From an uncultured Gemmiger sp. (lineage in GTDB: Bacteria; Bacillota; Clostridia; Oscillospirales; Ruminococcaceae), in NCBI GenBank assembly GCA_949295035.1, contig CASFJO010000078.1, forward strand, positions 1 to 57,688: a DNA stretch of 57,688 nucleotides. Reading direction: 5' to 3'. The position numbers and the translations under genes were made by a program. Shown here piece after piece: positions 35,096-43,296 of this stretch (positions within the stretch are counted from its first letter, which is position 1; each line of letters starts with the position of its first letter). The notes under the pieces were generated by a model. It ran no database searches. It was not told where the DNA came from and saw nothing but the letters and a program-made list of their open reading frames with translations.

Positions 35096-36452
35096 ATGAC
35101 CATCCGGGAACTTCTCGACGCGGCCGGCATGGACCGGACCACTGTGTACTTTTATGAAAAAGAAGGGCTGATCCGCCCCCAGCGCCGGGAAAACGGCTAC
35201 CGGGACTACTCGGCCGCCGACCTGGCCGAACTGCGGCGCATCAAGCTGCTGCGGCAGCTGGGGGTATCGCTGGAAGAGATCCGCGCCCTGCAGACCGGCC
35301 AGCGGCAGCTGCCCGACGCGCTGACCCGCCGGCTGGAAGAGCTGGAGCGCCAGCAGGCGGAGAACGAGCGCGCCCGCGCCGCCGCCCGCCGCCCCCGCGG
35401 GACCCTTCCGGGACGCGCCGCCGCCCGTCTGGTGCCCCTGGCGGCGGTACTTTGCCCGGCTGCTGGACACCACCCTCTACACCCTGCCGGTCACCGCCTT
35501 TCTGACCCTGGTGTGCCATCTCAACCTGGTCCGGCACAGCACCGCCTACAGCTGGATCGACCTGATCGTCGGTATCCTGATGACCCTGGCGCTGGAACCG
35601 GTCTTTCTGCATCTGTGGGGCGCCACGCCGGGCAAGGCGCTGTTTGGGCTGCGGGTGGAGAACGCCGACGGCACCCGCCTGACCTGGCGCCAGGCATCGG
35701 CCCGCACCCGCCGGGTGCTCTGGGAGGGGCTGGGGCTTTGGCTGCCGGGCTACTCCCTGTGGCGGCTCTACAAAAGCTACCAGGACGCTCTGGAGCAGGG
35801 CAGCAGCGCCTGGGACCGGGAGGAGGAGTTCCACTACATGGCAAAGCCCGCCCGCCGGCGGCAGGGCGCGGGCTTTGTGCTGGGGATGGCGGCCTCCTTC
35901 GCGCTGACCGTTTTTCTGGTACTGGCCGCCGGCCTGCCGCCCCACACCGGGCCGCTCACGGCGGAGGAATTTGCCGAAAACTACAATTTTCTGGCCCGGT
36001 TCGAGGGCGAGCCCGCCTGGCTGTTGCAGCCGGACGGCAGCTGGACCGACGCCGACCCCCACAGCTATACCCTGGACCTATCCGGCGATCCCGCGCCGAT
36101 GGTCATCGGGATCGGCGCGGACGGGTTTGTGGAGTCGGTGACCCTGCGCCGGAACTGGAACGAACAGACGCTGCTGGCCATCTGGCCGGAATCGGCTATG
36201 CAGCGGACCGCCCTGGCCTTCGCGGCGGGAGAGGGCGGCTGGTGGAACGACCTGTTCCTGACCGTTGCTTTGCCCGCCCGGCTGGCGCGACAGGCCGCCT
36301 TCACCCCTTTCTCCCTGACCTGGCGGAATGTGGCGATGGACTGTCAGGTGGAGCTTGAGGGCTTTCGGGCGGGTGATTCCTTCCTGATCGAGGAGGAAAA
36401 CGCACCCCGCAGCGAGGGTTGGATGAACTTCACGGTGCGCGGGGCGCGGTGA
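35096..36452 (+). pseudogene. MerR-RDD membrane regulator, copy 1, frameshifted
   Basis: Residues 1-75 are a MerR DNA-binding domain (TIREL, VYFYEKEGLI and NGYRDYS). Up to about 35370 the reading frame begun at 35096 matches copy 2. Beyond about 35405 the match continues in the next frame: a linker ending RDAPPP, then ARLLDTTLYTLPV, the RDD motif WGATPGKALFGLRVEN, several membrane spans, HTGPLTAEEF and an extracytoplasmic tail ending at 36452. A net +1 shift in a C/G-only stretch separates the halves, and about 20 linker residues seen in copy 2 are missing. This may be a real mutation, a sequencing error or a frameshifting site. The start is ATG 35096 behind AAGGGGG. Confidence 0.78.
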
Positions 36453-36477
36453 GGCCCTTCTTCGCGCAAAATTTTTC

Positions 36478-36508
36478 TTGACTGTGAAGCCGGTTCATAG
36501 TGTATGCT
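36478..36508 (+). promoter_or_regulatory. MerR-type promoter with 19-bp spacer, copy 2
   Basis: TTGACT and TATGCT separated by 19 bases. The spacer holds the dyad CTGTGAA, five bases, TTCATAG. It is a second version of the promoter before copy 1. Confidence 0.82.
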
Positions 36509-36535
36509 GAGGGCAGAAAAAAGGAGGCGACTGCC

Positions 36536-37933
36536 ATGACGATCCGGGAAATTCAGCAACGCACCGGCCTGGACCGGGCCACTGTCTATTACTACGAGCG
36601 GGAGAGGCTGATCGCTCCGGCCCGGCGGGCCAACGGCTACCGGGACTATTCCGACACCGATCTCACCGCCCTGCGGCGCATCCGGCTGCTGCGGCAGCTG
36701 GGGGTCAGCCTGGAGCAGGTGCGGGCGGTGCAGACCGGGGCGGAACCGCTGTCCGCCGCTTTGGCCGGCCGGCTGGCCGCGCTGGAGGCGCAGCAGGCGG
36801 AAAACGCCCGGGCCCTGGCGGTCTGCCGGGCCATCCAAAAAGCCGGGGTGGACTTTGACGGGCTGGACCCGGACGCCTTTGCCCTGTCGGCGGGCCCGGC
36901 GGTGCGGGACGCGCCCCGGCCAGCCCGGTGCGCGGGCCGGAGGGCGCTGGCCCGAATGCTGGACACCGCCCTCTGCACCCTGCCGGTCACCGCGCTGCTG
37001 GCGCTTGTTCTGCACCGCGACCCGCTGCGGGAATGGCCGCTGTATCTGGCCGGATGGCTGGCCGGGGCGCTGCTGCTGACCTGGCTGCTGGAGCCGCCGC
37101 TGCTGCGCCGCTGGGGCGCTACCCCCGGCAAAGCCCTGGTGGGGCTGCGGGTGGAGGACGCGGGCGGCGGCGCGCTGCGGGCGGAACAGGCCGTTGGGCG
37201 CACCGTACGGCTGCTGGGGCGGCTGGCGCGCTTGTGGCTCTGGCCCCGGGCGCTGCGGCAATACCGCGAGACCGGCCTGTTTGCCTGGGACGAGGAGAGC
37301 GGCACCCTGCCCACCGCCCGCCCGGCGGGGCCGGCGCGGCGCGCGGCGGCCGCTCTGGCGCTGGCGGCATGGCTGGCGGTTACCGGGGCGCTGGGGGTCC
37401 TGGCGGGATTTGTGCCGCACACCGGCCCGCTGACGGCGCGGCAGCTGGTGGAAAACTACAACTTTCTCGCCCGGTTTGAGGGTGAGCCCTAGGCCCGGCT
37501 GACCCTGACCGGTGACCCGGACGGGCATCCGGGCATCCCCTACCAGTACACGGCCAATCTGGCCGGCTTTTCCAGCTGGGACGGATATTTTTCCGGTGAT
37601 GCCGCCGCGCGGGAGCGGGAGATGGCCGCGGTGGCCCTGTGGACCGACCGGGAAGGCCGGGTGGTGCAGGCAGACCTGCTTTGGGTCTGGCCGGACGCGG
37701 AACAGGCCGGCCGCTGGCCCGCCGCGGAACTCTCCCGGCTGGCCCGGGCTTTTGCCGCCGGGCAGGGCGTGTCCCGATGGAGCCTGCCGCGGCTGGACGC
37801 GCTGCTGCAAAAGCAGCCCGCCTGCGCCGGCTTTCGCCTTGCCTGGGAGGGCCTGACCCTGGACGCCGCCCTCTGCGGCCCCGACGGAGACAGCGGCGGC
37901 CGGCTGGAATTTCGGGCGTTTGCCGCCAAATAG
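36536..37933 (+). pseudogene. MerR-RDD membrane regulator, copy 2, interrupted by in-frame TAG
   Basis: Paralogue of the preceding gene: MerR domain (1-75, VYYYERERLI and NGYRDYS), Ala/Gln/Arg-rich helix (75-110), RDD membrane domain with WGATPGKALVGLRVED, and HTGPLTARQL before an extracytoplasmic domain. TAG at 37490-37492 stops the frame after 318 residues at EGEP, directly after the last region shared with copy 1. The same frame then stays open for another 146 codons to a terminal TAG at 37931-37933, with coherent sequence (for example ALWTDREGRVVQADLLWVWP). Without the stop the protein would be about 465 residues. The truncated form keeps the DNA-binding and membrane domains. ATG 36536 is behind AAGGAGG. 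Confidence 0.8.
37490..37492 (+). other. In-frame TAG in MerR-RDD copy 2
   Basis: GAGCCC-TAG-GCCCGG; the frame continues open for 440 bases. Copy 1 has EGEPAW at this place, and TGG (Trp) is one transition from TAG. Confidence 0.85.
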
Positions 37934-37945
37934 CGCACAGCAGAA

Positions 37946-37999
37946 CCGGGCCCCGGCGCAAGATTTTTCTTGCGCCGGGGCCCGGGCTCTATGTTTTTT
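37946..37999 (+). terminator. Terminator after the MerR-RDD pair
   Basis: A 17-bp perfect stem (37946-37962 with 37969-37985) and, nine bases on, a run of seven T. It lies between convergent genes. Confidence 0.75.
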
Positions 38000-38001
38000 T
38001 G

Positions 38002-39519
38002 TCACAGCCTCGCGTCCAGGGTGAACCAGAATGTGGTGCCCTGGCCCGGGGTGCTGTTGACCCCGAACCGGCAGCCGTGGCTCTGGAAGATGGCCTTAGT
38101 GATGCTCAACCCCAGGCCCGTGCCCACCTTGCCCGCGTCGGAGCGGCTGCGGTAGTATCGGTCAAAGATGTAGGGCAGATCGGCGGCGGCGATCCCCGCG
38201 CCATGGTCCTTCACCTCTACGCGGGCGCCACCCTCCTCGCGGGGCAGGCAGCGCAGCACGAACACGCCGTCCTCCCCGATGTGGTGCATGGCATTGCCCA
38301 GCAGGTTGTGCAGTACCCGCTCCATCATGGCGGGGTCGGCCCCCACCAGGCAGGGGGTGTCCGCCTCCAGCTTGAGGGTATAGCCGTTCTGGGCGCAGAC
38401 CGCCTCGTACCGCTCGGCCACCTCCTCGCAGAGCTGGGCCATGTCGAACAGCACCATCTGGGGTTTTTCCACCCCGCTGCTCACCTTGCTCAGTTCCATG
38501 ACGCTGTTCACCAGGCCGGAAAGCCGGTCGGTCTCGTCCACGATGATGTTCAGCTGTTCGGTGCGGCGGTCGGGGTTATCGCCGGTGATGTCCCGCACCG
38601 TCTCGGCGTAGCCCTTGATGAGGGTCAGGGGGGTGCGCAGATCATGGCTCACGTTGGCCAGCAGGTCCCGCTGCAGCTGGGCGGCTTTCTTCACCTCGCT
38701 GGCCATGTGGTTGAAGTCTCCGGCCAGCTGGTTGAGTTCGTCCGAGCCGCGGGTGGGTTCCACCCGCACGTCGTAGTTGCCGCCGGCCATCTCCCGGGCG
38801 GCCCGGCCCAGCTGGGTCAGCGGCCGGGTGAACCAGCGGCTGAACCCCCAGGCCGCGATCACCGAAACCGCCAGCAGGCCCAGGCCCACGGGCGGCAGCA
38901 GTTCGTCCAGCACCACGGCGGCCTCGGTCACCTGCGCCATGCTGGTGGACAGGATCACCGTATACCGGCCGCCTCCGGCCAGCCGGCCCACCACCATCTG
39001 GCGGCGGTCGCCGTTTTTGTTCTCTACGATCTCGTAGATCTGGCCCTTTTCAAACACCTGGCTGCGCAGATAGATCATCTGGGTGGTGTTCCAGTCGGTC
39101 TCGCCCGCCACCCCAAAAGTGCTGGCGGTGGCATGCAGCAGGCAGGGATAGAGATGCTCGATATGGGCGATGCTGCGCAGGGTATTGTCCGCCACGTCCA
39201 CACAGCATCCCTGGAAATCCAGCGTGCCGTTGACGATCTCCTCGTTGATGCCGCTCCAGAACGCGTCGTCCACCTGCAGGCCCCAGAGATTGCGGTCGCT
39301 GATGGGGGCCTCGGCGGCGTCGATGCGGCCGGCCAGGGACTCCATCCGGGCGATCAGATCCCGGTAGATGTGGTTCTGGTACAGCGGCTCCAGAAAGCGG
39401 GTCACCAGCAGCCAGACCAGCAGCAGCGTCAGCGCCGTCATGGCACAGAGGAAAAACATCAGCTTGGTGCCCATGCGCAGGGGGCGGCGCTCCTTTTTGC
39501 CGGTCACGGGGCAACTCAT
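38002..39519 (-). CDS. Sensor histidine kinase
   Basis: A 505-residue membrane kinase: span at about 18-40, an extracytoplasmic sensor of about 165 residues, a second span at about 207-227, HAMP, HisKA with ANVSHDLRTPLTL and a HATPase domain (N-box NLLGNAMHH, G-box VGTGLGLSIT). Its start overlaps the response-regulator stop as ATGA, giving coupled expression. PhoR/VanS-like in layout; the signal is unknown. Confidence 0.9.
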   Translation of the reverse strand: MSCPVTGKKERRPLRMGTKLMFFLCAMTALTLLLVWLLVTRFLEPLYQNHIYRDLIARMESLAGRIDAAEAPISDRNLWGLQVDDAFWSGINEEIVNGTLDFQGCCVDVADNTLRSIAHIEHLYPCLLHATASTFGVAGETDWNTTQMIYLRSQVFEKGQIYEIVENKNGDRRQMVVGRLAGGGRYTVILSTSMAQVTEAAVVLDELLPPVGLGLLAVSVIAAWGFSRWFTRPLTQLGRAAREMAGGNYDVRVEPTRGSDELNQLAGDFNHMASEVKKAAQLQRDLLANVSHDLRTPLTLIKGYAETVRDITGDNPDRRTEQLNIIVDETDRLSGLVNSVMELSKVSSGVEKPQMVLFDMAQLCEEVAERYEAVCAQNGYTLKLEADTPCLVGADPAMMERVLHNLLGNAMHHIGEDGVFVLRCLPREEGGARVEVKDHGAGIAAADLPYIFDRYYRSRSDAGKVGTGLGLSITKAIFQSHGCRFGVNSTPGQGTTFWFTLDARL

Positions 39520-40202
39520 TTGGCGGCACCCGGGTCAAACTTGTAGCCCACGCCCCACACGGTCACGATGTAGTCCCGGCAGGCGCCCAGATGGCTGCGC
39601 AGCATCTTGATGTGGGTATCCACGGTGCGGTCCTCACCAAAATAGTCGTAGTTCCACACCTTTTGCAGGATCTTCTCCCGGCTCAGCGCCAGGCCCTTGT
39701 TCTCGGCCAGAAAGACCAGCAGATCAAACTCCTTGGGAGTCAGCGAGACCTCCTGCCCGCCCACCTTGACGCTGTGGCTGGCGGTGTCGATCTCCAGCTG
39801 GCCAAAGGCATAATGGCCGGACTCCTCGGCGGCGCGGGGCATGGTGCGGGCCAGCACCGCCTTGACCCGGGCCACCAGTTCCCGGGGGCTGAACGGCTTG
39901 ACCACATAATCGTCCGCCCCGCTCTCCAGCCCGGCCAGCTTGTCGTACTCCTCGCCCCGGGCGGTGAGCATGATCACCGGGGTATCAATATGGCGCGCGC
40001 GCATCTCCCGCAGGCAGGTCATCCCGTCCACAAAAGGCATCATCACATCCAGGATCACCAGGTCGATGCCGCCCGCCCCCAGCTGGGCCAGGGCGGCGCT
40101 GCCGTCGGTGGCCTCCTCGCACTGGAACCCGGCATACTGCAGATGCTCCCGGATCAGTTCCCGGATGCGGGCCTCGTCGTCTACGATCAGGATCTTTGCC
40201 AT
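39516..40202 (-). CDS. OmpR-family response regulator
   Basis: A 228-residue regulator: receiver domain with phospho-acceptor Asp in DLVILDVMMPFVDG (about 53) and Lys in VVKPFSPREL, then an OmpR/PhoB winged helix ending VWGVGYKFDPG. Partner of the overlapping kinase. ATG 40202 follows GGAGG. It is divergent from the glycerophosphodiesterase gene. Confidence 0.93.
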   Translation of the reverse strand: MAKILIVDDEARIRELIREHLQYAGFQCEEATDGSAALAQLGAGGIDLVILDVMMPFVDGMTCLREMRARHIDTPVIMLTARGEEYDKLAGLESGADDYVVKPFSPRELVARVKAVLARTMPRAAEESGHYAFGQLEIDTASHSVKVGGQEVSLTPKEFDLLVFLAENKGLALSREKILQKVWNYDYFGEDRTVDTHIKMLRSHLGACRDYIVTVWGVGYKFDPGAAK

Positions 40203-40319
40203 TGAACCGTCCTCCTTTTCCGGGCGGCTCCACGGCCGCCTTGCGCTCTCCCGTTATTTGTATAATACCATAATAAACGGCCGGTATGTTAAATGTGTGA
40301 AAGCTTTTTTGAAGAATTG

Positions 40320-40348
40320 TTTACTTTGCCCTGCCGCCGCGGTACAAT
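40320..40348 (+). promoter_or_regulatory. Promoter of the glycerophosphodiesterase gene
   Basis: TTTACT and TACAAT separated by 17 bases, about 50 bases before the start codon. Confidence 0.6.
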
Positions 40349-40398
40349 GAACAGGAAAGCCGGCCCCGCGCGCGGGGCCGCAAGGGAGGCAAACCAAT

Positions 40399-41202
40399 AT
40401 GTGGATCGTGATCGTACTGGCCGCGCTGGCGGTGGGCTGGGTGCTTTGTATCCTGCCCGGCCGGGGCTGCGCGGCGGGCCGGCGGATGGTGGCCGGCCGC
40501 AATTTTGCCCATCGGGGCCTGCATTCGAAGGACGGCGCGGTGCCGGAAAACAGCCTGCCCGCTTTTGCCGCCGCCACCGACGCCGGCTACGGCAGTGAAC
40601 TGGACGTGCAGCTGAGCCGGGACGGCCAGGTGGTGGTGTTTCACGACGACGAACTGCCCCGGATGACCGGGGCCGAGGGCCGGGTGGACAGCCGCACCCT
40701 GGCCCAGCTGCAGGCGCTGCGGCTGGGCGGCACCGGGGAGACGATCCCCCTGTTTTCCGACGTGCTGGCCACGGTGGCGGGCCGCCAGCCCCTGATCGTG
40801 GAACTCAAGAGCGGGCCGCGGCGCACCGAACTGTGCGAAAAAACGCTGGCGCTGCTGCGGGCCTACGACGGGCCCTACTGCGTGGAGAGTTTTGATCCGC
40901 GGATCGTGGCCTGGTTTCGCAAAAACGCCCCGGACATCCTGCGCGGCCAGCTGCTGAACCCGGCGGGCCAGTACAGCTGCTGCCACCGGCGGGCCTTCTT
41001 TTTGAGCCGCGGGCTGGGCAATCTGCTGGCCCGGCCGCACTTTATGGCCTGGGGCGGCGGACGGCCCAACCTGAGCGTGCGGCTGTGCCGTTTGCTGGGG
41101 GCGATGGGGGTGTTCTGGACCGCCCGCCCCGGCTTTGCCGACCGGGGTCGCTGGGACGCGGTGATCTTTGAATACTACGCCCCGGGCCCCCGTATGAAGT
41201 GA
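40399..41202 (+). CDS. Glycerophosphodiester phosphodiesterase family protein
   Basis: Hydrolyses glycerophosphodiesters to glycerol 3-phosphate and an alcohol. The 267 residues have an N-terminal membrane anchor (2-20), then the GDPD motifs HRG (38-40), PEN (49-51), ELDVQL with the metal-binding acids, and VVFHDDEL with the catalytic His. Late parts of the barrel are less typical, and ALLRAYDG then CVESFDP match strand 6. ATG 40399 is behind AAGGGAGG. The next gene follows by 35 bases. Confidence 0.88.
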   Translation: MWIVIVLAALAVGWVLCILPGRGCAAGRRMVAGRNFAHRGLHSKDGAVPENSLPAFAAATDAGYGSELDVQLSRDGQVVVFHDDELPRMTGAEGRVDSRTLAQLQALRLGGTGETIPLFSDVLATVAGRQPLIVELKSGPRRTELCEKTLALLRAYDGPYCVESFDPRIVAWFRKNAPDILRGQLLNPAGQYSCCHRRAFFLSRGLGNLLARPHFMAWGGGRPNLSVRLCRLLGAMGVFWTARPGFADRGRWDAVIFEYYAPGPRMK

Positions 41203-41237
41203 CCGTTCTTCGTTTTCCGGGTGAAAGGAGCAAGCCT

Positions 41238-41714
41238 ATGAAATCGCGTTCTTCGGTCCGTCTGTACAACGTGCTGTTTCCCATCTGGGGGTTCTGGCTC
41301 TGGCCCAGCCCGCTGTGGCTGGCGCTGCTGGCGGGGAACTTCGCCATTGACAGCCTGGTGGTCTGCCTGGCGGCGGGCAAAGGGCGGCGGGCCCGGGTGT
41401 GGCAAAGCAGCATCCTGCGGGTGTGGCTGCTGGGCTACGCCTGCGATCTGGCGGGGGCGGTAGTCTGTTTGCTGGTGATGATCGGGGCGGACGCGCTCAT
41501 CCCGCCGGACACCATGTATCCCCTGCTGCTCTTTCCCTGGAACGTGCTGATCGCGCTGCCGGGGGTGCTGCTGGCCGGGGTGCTGCTGTACTTTGCCAAC
41601 CGGCGCTGGAGTTTCCGCCGCTGCGGCCTGAACGCGGCCGAGTGCCATCGTCTGAGCCTGGCTCTGGCGGTGTTCACCGCCCCCTGGACCATGCTGATCC
41701 CTCTCTATGGCTAA
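41238..41714 (+). CDS. Small polytopic membrane protein, unknown function
   Basis: A 158-residue protein with about four hydrophobic spans and basic loops (AAGKGRRARVW, FANRRWSFRRC). No family is recognised with confidence. ATG 41238 is behind AAAGGAG; a 13-residue upstream extension lacks a ribosome site. It is likely co-transcribed with the glycerophosphodiesterase. Confidence 0.75.
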   Translation: MKSRSSVRLYNVLFPIWGFWLWPSPLWLALLAGNFAIDSLVVCLAAGKGRRARVWQSSILRVWLLGYACDLAGAVVCLLVMIGADALIPPDTMYPLLLFPWNVLIALPGVLLAGVLLYFANRRWSFRRCGLNAAECHRLSLALAVFTAPWTMLIPLYG

Positions 41715-41767
41715 CGGCGGCCGGGAGTTCTTTTCTTACAAAAAAATCTCCATTCCCCCTTTTCTTT

Positions 41768-41797
41768 TTGTTGCAAATCGTCGATACATAGTATATA
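41768..41797 (+). promoter_or_regulatory. Possible promoter of the chemoreceptor gene
   Basis: TTGTTG and TATATA, 18 bases apart, in the only AT-rich stretch between the genes. No sigma-28 (flagellar) consensus was seen. Confidence 0.4.
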
Positions 41798-41866
41798 TGT
41801 GCGTATACGTATTGCTCGCGCCGCTTGCCGCGGCAAACCATGACCGGACTGCTGGAGGGATATGCT

Positions 41867-43222
41867 TTGATTGAACGTGTAAAACCGCTGAAACTGTGCG
41901 CCAAAATTCTGGGCGGGTCGTGTTTGCTGTTCGCGGCGATGTATCTTGCCGAACTGAAATTGCTCAACGCCTTCTTCCTGCTTGCCATCACCGCCCTTCT
42001 CGTGATCCCCACCCTGCTGTGGGCCAACGAGCGCAACGCCTTGGTCTTTGCCCGGCTGTACGCGGTGTATGTCAACCTGATCGTGCTGCTGTCGGCCTCA
42101 TCCACCGGCAACTTTCTTCCCAGCACGCCGCTGTACATCTGCGCCATCGCCCTCAACACCCTGCTGCTGGACACCGGCCTGGTGATGCTCTGCACCGGAT
42201 TCAGCGTGATCTCCTTTCTGGCGGAGGTGACGCTGCTGAGCGTGACCGGCGGGGCCCTGGTAGCCCCCATCATCCTTTTGGTGGAATGCCTGGTGGCGAT
42301 CCTGGTCAGTTCGATCCTGATGCAGAGCGCCATCCGGATCGTGCACCGCTATCTGAGCGAGGCCAACAAAAGCCGGCAGGAGGCGCAGAAGCTGTTCCAG
42401 GAACTGGATTCCCGCCGTCATGAGGAGCAGAAGGCGTTTGCGCAGCAGGCCGCGCTGCTGAAACAGATGGACCAGATCGCCGATCAGGTGAACGGCGACG
42501 CCCAGACCCTGGCCGAACAGGCGGACAGCCTGGCCCGGGGCGCTTCGGAGCAGGCCACCTCAATGGACCGGCTGAACAGCGCCGCCGGCCAGATGACCGA
42601 CAAGGTGCGGGACACCGCCAGCCATGCCCAGCAGATGCGCCAGGAGGCCCAGAACATGCAGGAACAGGTGGCTGCCGGCACCGGGCACATGCAGGAGATG
42701 CTGCACGCCATGTCCGATATCCGGGAGAGTTCCCTGGCGATCGAGCGGGTGATGCAGACCATTGACTCGATCGCGTTCCAGACCAATATCCTGGCCCTCA
42801 ACGCCGCGGTGGAGGCCGCCCGGGCCGGGCAGGCCGGTAAAGGATTTGCCGTTGTGGCGGACGAGGTACGCAGCCTGGCCAGCAAAAGCGCCGAGGCCGC
42901 CAAGGGCACCGGCGAACTGATCGACCAGTGCCTGAAGGCCATCCAGAACGGCAACCAGGTGGCCGACAACACCGCCTCCGCCCTGGAGTCCATCAAGGTG
43001 AGCGTGGACATGGTGGCGGCCCACACCAGCGAGATCTCGGAAATGGCCGACGAGCAGAGCGGCATGGTCCACAACATCCACGATGAGATCGAATCGGTCT
43101 CCCATCTGGTGCAGATGACCGCCGCTTCCGCCCAGGAGAGTTCCGCCACCAGCCGGGTGCTGCAGCAGCAGGCCGAACAGCTGCGCAGCCTCAGCCGGTC
43201 CAAATCCGAGGAATCCCTTTGA
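41867..43222 (+). CDS. HAMP-less methyl-accepting chemotaxis protein
   Basis: A 451-residue receptor (465 if the ATG-less frame is taken from 41825). Six hydrophobic spans fill about residues 8-165, with no extracellular sensor domain and no HAMP. A coiled coil follows, then the conserved signalling tip: IDSIAFQTNILALNAAVEAA (split by function into the hairpin FQTNILALNAA and AGKGFAVVADEVR). Such receptors drive CheA. The best start is TTG at 41867, seven bases after GGAGGG; the ATG at 41840 lacks a ribosome site. No che or flagellar gene lies in the window. Confidence 0.88.
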   Translation: MIERVKPLKLCAKILGGSCLLFAAMYLAELKLLNAFFLLAITALLVIPTLLWANERNALVFARLYAVYVNLIVLLSASSTGNFLPSTPLYICAIALNTLLLDTGLVMLCTGFSVISFLAEVTLLSVTGGALVAPIILLVECLVAILVSSILMQSAIRIVHRYLSEANKSRQEAQKLFQELDSRRHEEQKAFAQQAALLKQMDQIADQVNGDAQTLAEQADSLARGASEQATSMDRLNSAAGQMTDKVRDTASHAQQMRQEAQNMQEQVAAGTGHMQEMLHAMSDIRESSLAIERVMQTIDSIAFQTNILALNAAVEAARAGQAGKGFAVVADEVRSLASKSAEAAKGTGELIDQCLKAIQNGNQVADNTASALESIKVSVDMVAAHTSEISEMADEQSGMVHNIHDEIESVSHLVQMTAASAQESSATSRVLQQQAEQLRSLSRSKSEESL

Positions 43223-43225
43223 TCC

Positions 43226-43260
43226 AAAAACCGCCCCGGCCGAACGGCCGGGGCGGTTTT
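43226..43260. terminator. Bidirectional terminator between chemoreceptor and glf
   Basis: A 12-bp stem (43231-43242 with 43245-43256) with five A before and four T after. Confidence 0.85.
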
Positions 43261-43296
43261 GTATACCGGGGCGCGGAAAACGCCGGCCCTTTTTTG

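Noticed and set aside
41715-41866. Flagellar sigma factor promoter before the chemoreceptor
   Set aside because: No TAAA and GCCGATAA pair at the expected spacing.
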